A stretch of 64,000 nucleotides of DNA, taken from contig NC_054741.1 in assembly GCF_018143015.1 (NCBI RefSeq), forward strand, positions 62,493,197 through 62,557,196, given 5' to 3'. Shown in pieces: positions 48,138 through 60,100 of this stretch. A program made the position numbers and the translations under genes. Position 1 is the first letter of the stretch. Every line of letters starts with the position of its first letter. The notes beneath the pieces are model-generated. The model ran no database searches, was not told the DNA's origin, and saw only the letters and a program-made list of their open reading frames with translations. The stretch is from Lytechinus variegatus (taxonomy: Eukaryota > Echinodermata > Echinoidea > Temnopleuroida > Toxopneustidae).

Positions 48138-51100
48138 CTATATAAGGGGAAGAAAAAGATAAAAAGATAGGCATCTTGATGATCTGCTTACATTAGAAAC
48201 ATACGTGTAATAGCCAATATACTGTACATTCAATTCAAACACAAATGCTATGTACATTTTATTAAAATATATTCTGAGCAGCAAATATTGAAGCCAGCCA
48301 AAATCAATGTGAAAGTTTATTTTGGACATGTCAATATGTATGTCTCATTAATATCGAGTTTGCTCTTCTACAATATGACTCATTACCAAACAATTTGGGC
48401 CCATTTCAGTGGCTAGTAAGGAGGAAAGAAACAACTTCATATCTAAATTGAATTCAGGTAATCAAATACCAATAGGATATTTCCATTTAAATAATCACAG
48501 GACAACATGATTCTATAATGGGCAAAATATTCAATGCTCCCCACAAGATAAATCAACATTATACTGCTGTCAGGTATTGATAACACGTTGACAACCTCTT
48601 TGAAATGTGGAAATGACATGCTTGGCCTCTGAAGGGGAAACGCCTGTTTCTTAATAATGGTGCATAATATCATAGAACAGGATGCCAATTATTACCCACT
48701 TAAAAATAATTATCTATTAGACAATACTGTACCTCATAGATCAAATTGATGTATTTTTGAAAAGGTGTTTTTACATGGGCATACAGGCACTGAGAGATTG
48801 TTATGAAACCCTCATTTTAATCCAGTCATCTTGATCAGATGACATAATCGATTATAATGATATACGATTGGTTGCAAGTACTCGCACATGAATGGACATT
48901 TACTTGTTCTAACTTATAGATTGACTAGTATCTAGAAATGCATTTGAGATGAGGATGATTTATCAGATAACAAGGATCAACATCACTATCTCACAAAATT
49001 TATCAGACACACAATTTTGCTTGGGCATGAGAAAAATTACCGCCGAAATTCTCTGAACACCCTCAGCTATGCATCTGGCATGTTAGATCTGTTCAACAGG
49101 TACTTTGTGCTTGTTATTCTTACGAATGCCTGTGATGATGCGTATCATTTTTACACAAGAAACCAACCTACCCTGTCACATCGACTGAGTCTTAGGGATC
49201 CAATTGATCCCCAAGACTCTCTTTCCATCGGTGTCTAGCATGCAGTAATGGATCCTTAGCAAACCCTAATCCTATCCTAGCAATCTCTACTTACCAACCT
49301 ACCCTGCCACATCGACTGATTCCTAAGACTCTCTTTCCATCTGTGTCTTGTGTACAGTAAGGTATCCTTAACAAACCCTTATCAAACCCTTGCTATCTCT
49401 ACTAACTAACCTACATGTACCCTGCCACATTGACTGATTCCTAAGACTCTCTTTCCTTCTGTGTCTTGAGTACAGTAAGGGAACCTTAACAAACCCTTAT
49501 CCTACCCTAGCTATCTCTACTAACCAACCTACCCTGTCACATTGACTGATTCCTAAGTCTCTCTTTCCATCACTGTCTAGCATACAGTAAGGGATCCTTA
49601 ACAAATCATAATCCTCCCCTAGCTATCTCTACTAACCAACCTACCCTGTCACATCGACTGATTCCTAAGTCTCTCTTTCCATCACTGTCTAGCATACAGT
49701 AAGGGATCCTTAACAAATCATAATCCTACCCTTGCTATCTCTACTAACCAACCTACCCTGTCACAATGACTGATTCTTAAGACTCTCTTACAATCAGTGT
49801 CTCGAGTACAGTAAGGGAACCTTATCAAACCCTAATCCTTCCTTAGCCATCTCTATAACCAACCTACCCTGCCACATCGACTGATTCCTAAGACTCTCTT
49901 CCCATCGGTGTCTGGCATGCAGGTAAAGACGGTGAGATGTGATGCTCTACAGCTGCTGAGGAATGTACCTGTCTCAAGGTCACACAGCTTCAACCGGCCC
50001 ATCTTTGTTAGGATGTAGACAAGACCATGTGATGAACTCACCTAAGGGATGCAATCACACAAAATAAAGTGTGTTAGTTACTGTGTGTAATAATAATAAT
50101 CTCTTTTTTTTATATAGCGCATTTCAGACCTGAAAGGACTCTCAATGCACTTTACAGAAATAAAATTATGTACTATAAATTAGAACAGTGGAAATAACTT
50201 AATATTACACTTAATTAATTACTTAATATGACAAAAACAACAACAGTAATTAGTTAAATATGGCTGAAGTACAAGGAATAATCTGAATGAATTCCTCATT
50301 AAAGAGATATCTCTTAATTGGGTTTTAAAAAGTCCAGGATTATTTTGTGATCAGAGTTTTTTTCTAGGGAGAGATTTCCAAAGAGTGGGGCCACTGTAAG
50401 GTGAAGGACGTCGCCATGGGTCTTAGTTCGTTGTCTTGGTGCTTGAAGGAGTAGTTGAGTTGATGATCTTAGTGTCCTTGAGTGGGTGTATGGACAAATG
50501 AGTGCAGATATGTATTGAGGGGCAAGCCCATGGACAGCATTAAATGGTATTAGAAGGACTTTGAAGCAAATTCATGATTTGATGGGTAGCCAGTGAAGTA
50601 CTTTGAGAATGGGTAAGATATGGTTGTGTTTCATGGACGTAGAGACAAGTCTTGCAGCTGAATTCTAAAACACTGAGTATTCTTAAAATAATAATAGTAA
50701 TATAGAATTTATATAGCGCAAGTATCCACATTGTTAGGTACTCAAGGCGCTCCTATATTACCCCGGCTATGCTAGTCTACCGATTCCGGTGCTCACAGCT
50801 TTTGGAGGAATTACTTCCTGCTGGTAGTACCCATTTACCTCACCTGGGTGGAGTGCAACACAATGTGGGTAAATTTCTTGCTGAAGGAAAACATGCCATG
50901 GCTGGGAATCAAACCCACATCCCTCAGATTGAATGACGAGGGTCTTAACCACAAGACCACGATGCCCCCATCGGGATGGAGAGCCATGAAGAGTAGAGCT
51001 TTTCATGAAACAAATATCAAGTGATTTTCACTGACTATAATTATAAGCTACAACATATCCTTGCACCTGACTGGCAGAAAGCATATTAGTAAGTGAAAAC

Positions 51101-54100
51101 CAGTGACATTTCATGAAACATTTGTAAAAAAAAAATAATAATTACCTGAACTGAGACCGGGAAGTCGTATCTCTCCTCATCATCAAAGTTGACCTGTTCT
51201 GAATGATTGGTCAGGGAACAGTTACCATCTAAGTGAGGACCCAGCTCAATGATGTGTAGCTAGTATAAAGAACATCAACACAAACTAAATATCACGTTAT
51301 ATGTTTACAAAGTGAGGACTCATTAAGAGGGCACTCCAGAATAGTGTGATGAAAGTTTAACATAGGACATCAACTACACCATTTTCATAAGAATATAATC
51401 CAAGTAAAAATAATGGCTGTACAGAATGCAGGTATCAAACTTGAGATATGCTCAGGCCATTTAGGTTTTACTCATTACACAACATGGGCTTGCTGCATAA
51501 AATCTTATACTTAAAAAAAGTTCTTCTTAGCACAATGGTTTCCTCACTCCTGGGGAGCATTTCATTAATATTTTCGACCGACAAGTTGTCAGACCTGACA
51601 ACTTTCCTTGATTTTGATTGGCTGAGAAGCATTGTTACTATGGTAACTGTCGGATAAAACAGGATTGTCGGAAAAAAACGTCCGACAAGTCCTTTCATGA
51701 AACGCCCCCCTGGTTTCATGCAACAGGGTCCTGGATGGAATTTCACAAATAAAGAATATATATTTTTTGCAAATGGAGTTGTCGTGACTGTGATACCAGG
51801 AATCGAAACGAAAAACCCCACTTCAGGAGTCTCTTGAATATGAAACAGTTTAACGACTCCTTAAATAAAATATAAGTTACAATGCACCCTTGTGCACCCT
51901 TTGCTTTTCACTTTCAATAATTCTTTTTTGTTATTATCAACATAGGAAAAATTGATTTTATTGCTTGTATTTTCACTAACTTTTGAGGTGTTGTACAACA
52001 TTTAAAAGCGAATATTCTTATTCGTGCAATGGTGCAAAATTTTGCACCATCGCACTCATGCCTATTCGCAATTTGTATACTATTGGCACAACAACAATCC
52101 CAATTTCTTCTAGCCACGATAGTGAAAATCAAAGGCGGAAAAGACAGCGAACTCCAGCCCGATCAACTCCCACGCAGTTACTAACAGAAAAATTTTGCGG
52201 AAAAATAATGTTTTGACGATTTGACCCATCTAGTAGTGTGATGAGTTTGAAAGTGTCAATAAATTTTAGCATGGTATATTAACTGGAGGAGCCTAATTGC
52301 ATATCTATACATTGCAATAGAGTACCAAAGTGTGACATCATCAATTTCTACTTTTTGCATATCAGCGTTTAGGACACCATATTTTTGTAGAGCATGATAA
52401 AAATCCGCCCCCAAAACCCAAATTTGGTGGGAACTGGTCCATGGGGCCTCAAGATATGACCTCATGAATACATAATTAGCCCCATTGAAGTCAATGTATT
52501 ATTGGCCCGGTTCCTAATACTTAGAACCAGGAAAATAATACATTGACTTCAATGGGGGCTAATTATGTATTCATGAGGTCATATCTTGGAGCCCCATGGA
52601 CCAATTCCCATCAAATTTTGGTAGTGGGGTTTTTCATCATGCTCTACCAAAATATGCTATCAAAAACGCTGAAATTATGCTTAAAAGGTTTCTTTGTGAC
52701 GTCATCAATTCGCTACTCAATAGTCCCCTGTTGTCATATCCACTACACCCTGTCATTTCTATGAGCAGCCGAAAGTACATATCAGGAAATAGGCACACTT
52801 CAAAATACCAATGCTGTTGAAGTTCATATACACCATACCTTCCCTTGCAGGCCTGCCTGCCTATTTACAATGATAAGGACGGAATTGATACTCTTGTTGT
52901 CGCTGCGGCGGTAGGAGGCAAAGTTGATGGCTTGAGCATCGATGCACTGGCTTCTGTCTACGGTGGCCGAATAGATCTGGACGACACCCGACACCGAGTT
53001 CGAGTCACCATCCTGCAAAATACAAACAAAAAGATGTATTAGATTACAGGTCGCAGTCAAACAAGCTTTGGAACTCCCTGCCGCCTCCATTGGATGCTTT
53101 CACGCCAGCAAAATCCCTAACAGAGGAGTGTTTCATAAAGCATCTTGTCAGTGATTTTCACCGTAAAATTTGCTCTGAGCCAATCAGATGAAAGGATTTC
53201 AGTAGCTTATAACAATAATCGATGAAAATCACTAACCATTTGTTCCATGAAATTCTCCTCAGATTCCCGGTCGTTTGCTTGTGTGAAAGCAAAGTATTTG
53301 AATATCCATGAAGAGAAATCATTTTAGATTTTTTTTTTGGTGAAGAGTTTTGTAGTGTAAAAGTAAATTATGATAAGTTTCTAGGTAATGCAAGAGGAGT
53401 GTGCATCATTTGAAAAAATAAATCTGAGAGTCTTGTAAACTAATAAATATGTGAACATTAACTGGTTCTGGAACAACTGAGTAAATGCACAAAAGAATTC
53501 ATTAGATACATATACTAGTATTTTGGAACTCACTGATGTTTATCTGGTTAAAGTAAATTATGATAGATTTCTAGGTAATACAAGAATAACGTGCATCATT
53601 TGCAAACAGAAATCTGAGGGTCTAGTTGTAGGCTAATAAATACGTAAACTCTATCTGGTTCTGGAAGAACTGAGTAGATCTGTGAAATAAATCGATAGAT
53701 ACATGTACTTGAACAATTCCTTGTAACTCACTGATATTTCTGTGATCTAACGGTGTACATGTAAATATGTCAAGAGGAATAGAAATAAGGTCTGATACTA
53801 ACCTCATAATCTTTATAGAGACCTAGTACAGCAAACCATCTAAATGAAGGATCTGCCTTGTAACCTACAATCTGACAAAAGTTAAGACGTCCATGACGGG
53901 GAAAAGCCTTCATTGGACATGAAAATCCTGTATAAATGAACAATTCAAAACATAGTTATGATATTACAGTATGGCAATGATCTATGACATAGTACATTAG
54001 GCCTATAGAATGTACATTACAGGTAGTAACATTTTATATTTGGAGAAGATCAATAGCAAAGGACAATTTTTTCTCCCAAGAATATATATTTCATAGAATA

Positions 54101-57100
54101 CTAAATAACCAAACATGAATACAAAATAATAATAAAAACATGATAAAATAGTGCAATATTAATTCACAAAGAGATGATAGAGAAATTTACATGAGAATCC
54201 ACCTGAAAATGATATCAAGTTCAAAATGAAGTCTTATCTGGCATTACTAGCAGATGGGGATGTGGGGGCGGGGAGGGGGCTCTAAAAAATATGTGTTTTT
54301 CATTGCATGGAGACCATTATTATAAAGAAATCCAAGTAGAAAGGACAATTTGCTTCCTACAAACTGATTAATTAGAGTACTTATCAAATGAAAAAAACCA
54401 AATAATAATAAAGAAAGTACTCTTTTACATTACGTAAATAACAAAATCTATATTGAATGGATGATCTAGGCCTACACTTTATACAAAAAGGTGAAAGAAT
54501 GTACAGAGAAATAAACATTTCCTTCCCATGAAATCTTGTACTGGTGCCAAAAGAAAATAAAATAACATTAAACACAGTTTGATTTTTTGGTCTTGTATAA
54601 ACTCATGCTTTTAAGAACAAGTCCACTCCAACAAAGAGTTGATTTGAATAAAAAGAGGAAAATCCAACAAGCAAAACTCTCAAAATAGTGAGTAAGGGAC
54701 ATCATTGATTCTCGCATTTGCATGTGACTAAAATGTGAATGTAACTGTTTTGTGAAAAATAAGTGAAACTTCAAAAATGTCATTACTTTCTTATTTAACA
54801 TGAAATTTCGATGAAATTTTCAGCATTATTCTTGTCCGATTTTTCTCTATTGATTTAAATCAACATTTTTCTGAAGTGGACTTGACTTTTAAGTGTGTTA
54901 CTATTGATTTAAATCAACATTTTTCTGAGGTGGACTTGACTTTTAAGTGTGTTACTGTTACAGTACCTAGTGGATTAAAACAAAAACAACAACAAAAGGT
55001 GACCTACAATGTAATTTACTGAAATCAATGTTTATGTACACGTACATGTAGGCCTACACATTATACTTTCAAAATGCAAGGAATTCAAATGTACCTGCAT
55101 GTACATGAACTTGTACACGTATCTTCATTCTATAGTTTTCCTTGCCATGGCAAGTCATACTCATTTAGTTTCATATTATCAGTAAATGATATCAGTGAGC
55201 AAGTATCATTTTCATTTTTGCCCAGTATATGTAGTTTATACTCCCCTGAATTTCAAGAAAATGAATATTGTCCTTTCCCCGAGTTTTCACGAAACAAGTT
55301 TCTATTTCCTGTTTAAAGGTTTAAAAGATATATATATTTTTGTATGTTTTTTAAGGTTTGAGATTGTATGAAGTGGATATGTAGAGCATATTTTCTTCAT
55401 GTACATGTACTTCCTCATTTCCTTACTTTATATCGCACTTACACTTTCACTCTGAAGTTTTAGTGTAACTGGAAATTGAAAGTTATATTACCACCCAACC
55501 CCCCAAAAAATGTTTTTCACAATATTCGAATAACACATTTTGAACAATTTTTTATTATTTAAAGTGCAAAAATGTAAAAACAAGTGGAATGCCTCTGGCC
55601 GTCTCACCTGCATCACGCGGTTCAATATAGCAGCAGTGCTGACTTTGAATACTACTCTAACTCGCACAGGATGTTCAGTGATACATGGTTACTCTTATGT
55701 CCACTTTTTATGAACTAGACCAATAAACTTACAGAGATATGATGGTTATTCAACAAAAAACCCCAACATGGCCAAAGTTCATTGACCTTATATGACCTTT
55801 GACCTTGATCATGTGACCTGAAACTCGAACAGGATGTTCAGAGATACTTGATTACTCTTATGTACAAGTTTCATGAATCAGATCCATAAACTTTCAAAGT
55901 TATGATGGTAATTCAACAGATACACCCAATTCGGCCAAAGTTCATTGACCTTTGACCTTGGTCGTGTGACCTGAAACGCGCACAGGATGTTCAGTGATAC
56001 TTGATTACTCTAATGTCCAAGTTTAATGAACTAGACCAATAAACTTTCAAAGTTATGATGGTAATTCAACAGATACCCCGATTCGGCCAAAGTTCATTGA
56101 CCCTAAATGACCTTTGACCTTAATCATGAGACCTGAAACTTGCACAAAATTTTCAGTGATGCTTGATTACTATTATGTCCAAGTTTCATGAATCAGATCC
56201 ATAAACTTTCAAAGTTATGATGGGAATTCAACAGATATCCCCAATTCGGCCAAAGTTCATTGACCCTAAATGACCTTTGACCTTGGTCATGTGACGTGAA
56301 ACTCATGCAGGATGTTCAGTGATACTTGATTAACCTTATGTCCAAGTTTCATGAACTAGGTCCATATATTTTCTAAGTTATGATGACATTTCAAAAACTT
56401 AACCTCAGGTTAAGATTTCGATGTTGATTCCTCCAACATGGTCTAAGTTCATTGACCCTAAATGACCTTTGACCTTGGTCATGTGACATGAAACTCTGAT
56501 AGGATGTTCAGTAATACTTGATTAACCTTATGGCCAAGTTTTATTAACTAGGTCCGTATACTTTCTAAGTTATGACATCATTTCAAAAACTTAACCTCAG
56601 GTTATTTGATGTTGACGCCGCCGCCGCCGTCGGAAAAGCGGCGCCTATAGTCTCACTTTGCTTTGCAGGTGAGACAAAAACTCAAATTCATATAGTGAAA
56701 TGCGGCATATTCAAAGACCAAAGCAAATCTTCAAAGAAAAAAAAAGAAGAAACATCCCTATAATAAATAATAAAATAATCATTCAGACCCTAGAAGTCCT
56801 CTGACCTACCCTACCCCCTTAAAAGTAAGCAGGTATTTTATTTCATCCATCGATTCACATATAATTTATAAGAAAATTCCAGTTCCTGCCAGATGTAGGC
56901 AGATACATGTAAATCTGTTATTGGTTATGATATTGCCTGTTTATGGAGGTAAGATCATTTGCACCAAAAAACATGCTCACATGACACTCACGAGGTAGGT
57001 AGTCACTCACTGATAACAATTTGAATCACAGTCAACATCCAGGACTAAAATAGAAAACTGGATGTCGAGTTTGATACTTCTCTGAAGAACATATGCCAAG

Positions 57101-60100
57101 AATAATCAACAAGTAAAAAGTAACAAGTGATTAAAATACCATCTATACCCTTTTTACACAGGATTTTCTTAACCCCGGACTATCGCTAACCCCGTACTAT
57201 CCTTAACCCCGTACTATTTTTTTTCCTTTTCACACATGCCAAATTGTTATTGCTAACCCCGGATAAGGAATGCTTGCTTTTTACACACAAAACTCACTAA
57301 CCCCGGACTAGTGGTTTTTGTCGATCATTGTTGTACAAGTACTTCACTCGTACACTTTTTACACACGCTAAAATTTCCTTAACCCCGTACTATAGGTGGG
57401 GCTAAATTGCTATTTAGCCCCACCTATAGTACGGGGTTAAGCTTAGCCCACTTTCGTTTTACACTAGCGATCTTAACCCCGTACTATCGCTCTTAGCACC
57501 GCAATTGCTGGGATAACCCTGCTTTTTTGCAGGGCCAAATAATCCCGTACTATAGGTGGGGTTAGCCCACTTTGCAAAAAATGCTGTGTAAAAAGAAAGT
57601 GGGCTAAGCTTAACCCCGTAATATAGGTGGGGCTAAATGGCAATTTAGCCCCACCTATAGTACGGGGTTAAGGAAATTTTAGCCTGTGTAAAAAGGGTAA
57701 AATGTACTGGATTAGTAAACATACATGTACCAGGGCATTTACATCCATTTAAATGTACAGTGTACATTTACACAGTAGGCCTACATGTTATACTCAACTC
57801 AATGATGACTCCTCTAAACGCTCCACAGGTATTTATTACCCTCGTAATCCGATGCTGGCTTGCCTACACACAATGTACAATAAGACACCGTTCTCACTAT
57901 ATTCCTAAAACTAGTTTAACGCGTAGTGAGAACGGTCAAAGCGATCATCTTCCAAACCGGTTTAGATAACCATCTCGCAAAGTAGTTTTTTGCCTCGCCC
58001 TCGGTAAATTGGTTTTAGTGCAAGTGGGGACACAATCGTTTTTCGTGAAGTGATCTTCGCACATTTTGAGTGCACTACTCCACATGACAGATACATGTAT
58101 AGAGTGCCTATGCTGTGGTTTCGAATTTCGCGCAAAACGTGTCACCCTACTGAGAGTGTTTCCATAGCAACAAGATCGCTTTACGTGAAGTGATCTTCCA
58201 AGCTCAAAAGCTTGAATATGACATTGGCTTTCACATCCCACAAGTTATCCTTTATTCTGGGCAGAGAGTGGCTTTGTATTGATTGATGCATTGTCACTGG
58301 AAGCCAGTGCTATGGTGGGTCTTGAACAGAGGCCCTTTAATTACAACACCATTTTTCTAGTTACACTTTAAAAGGATGTGGGTATCATTAAAGAAAAAGA
58401 TACAAATTCATACATAGTCATTGAACAGAGATCAATCGCCATCTTTTCGTCCATTTTTGTTAACGATCAGTTTCGACTTTTGAATAGAGGCCCTTTAATT
58501 ACAACACAAAAGTCAGAACCATTTTTCGATTAAACAGATGTAGGTATCATTAAAGAATAAGAGATCAAGTCATACATATTCATTGAACAGAGATTAATTG
58601 CCATCTTTTCTTCCATTTTTGTTAACAATCAGTTTCGAGTTTTGAACAGAGGCCCTTTAATTATAACACAAAACTCAGAACCATTTTTTTTAGTTACACT
58701 TTAAAAGGAGGTATTGAGAATAAGATATCAATTCATCTACACTGTACCTGTACAATAGTCATTTAACAGAGATTAGTCCCCTTCTTTCCTTCAATTTTTG
58801 TTAACAATCATTTTCAAGAAATGTCTATGGTCTGCAAAATGCTCTATTGGCCCAGCAATATAGGTTTGACAGCACCTACTAGGTGGTTTCAGACCGCCTC
58901 GAAGTTCGCCAGTTCCAGGTATTCTCTGATCGGGAAATTTACCCCGATCAGAAAATACCAGGTATTTTGGTAATGTGAAAGCAAACTACGCGTAATTTCC
59001 CCGAAAGAAAATACCCGCTAAATAGTAGGTACTTGGCGAAATTACGAGAACTTTCGTGGGGATTTTTCCAAGGTCGCAGGTATTTTGGCGATGTGAAAGC
59101 AAATCACGGGAGCTTTTAGCCCAGCGTGTCGGTGGGTGCGGCGGCGTGGGTGGCTGCTGGGCTAGTGATTTTGAATCTCGCGCCTTGCCTGCTTATCAGA
59201 CCATACTGCGCATGCCCGAACGATGTGTTTCGGGGCGGTGTGAATGCAGGAATAATTAACGGGTATTTTTTAGCCTTAAAAAGTTCTCGTAATTTAACGG
59301 GGATTCTTGTGATCGAGGCGGTTTGAAACCACCTACTGACTGTTTCTCTCATAAAAAAAATCTCTTGGAGTCATGTTGATCCCCAATGCTAATTGCTGGG
59401 ATGGAGGGCAGTGCGGTAGGCTGATGTGAAAAAAATTTAAGTCAAAGGAACTGCCATCATGAGGCCTAATCTCCATCAGCTTGAGTTTTGAATCATCCCA
59501 CTATTTCTAATTTTGGCATATATATACCATTACATCAGAACTATCTCAATTAAGACACAATTAGTGGGTCATTTTGTTGCCAGGCAGGCATTAGGGTGTT
59601 AACTCTCACGCACACTGGGTGTTGCACATTTCGTGTAGCACGCACTTCCCTATAACGGCTGCAGAGGGAATTGAAAATCGTCATGCATGTACATAACCTA
59701 CAATGTACCGCCCCCTGCTAGCCAGGTGATAATTTGCTAGGATAATCAGAAGAATGCAATCCCGCAATTATTTGCAAAAGAATTAACAAACTAAATTAAA
59801 CAGCAAAGATGCACTCTGATTTTGGCAAAAAATAATTCACGTTTGGTACAATACCATCACACACTTCTGGAGCCCAAAGTACAAGTATGCTCTCCATTGC
59901 AAGGTCACTTTTAACGATCAAGAAAGAATTCTCCCCCTACGGCTGATGGAAAGAGGTTTTAGTGTAAAAATCAAAGTTTCTTCAGGGAGTGGCTGAGTGC
60001 TGCTTAGAAGTCCATCAATTGTGTTCTCAGATTGCGATGCACTAAGACCGAAAAGACCAATGGGCATAAATATGAATTGATAGCACTTCCATTAACCAGG

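Noticed and set aside
49853-49867. Reading through the 49,868 donor to the local stop (GRVGWL end)
   Set aside because: The GTAGGT donor and the in-phase continuation into LLSMGVKEKALV at 48,137 align with clathrin, so the read-through end is probably not the main product.
50540-50731. Minus-strand 63-codon frame as an independent gene
   Set aside because: It runs from the SINE tail into the LINE fragment, in a frame different from the conserved reverse transcriptase tail.
59056-59352. Three overlapping small frames near 59.1-59.3 kb
   Set aside because: All lie within a 454-bp MITE with a 3-bp target duplication.
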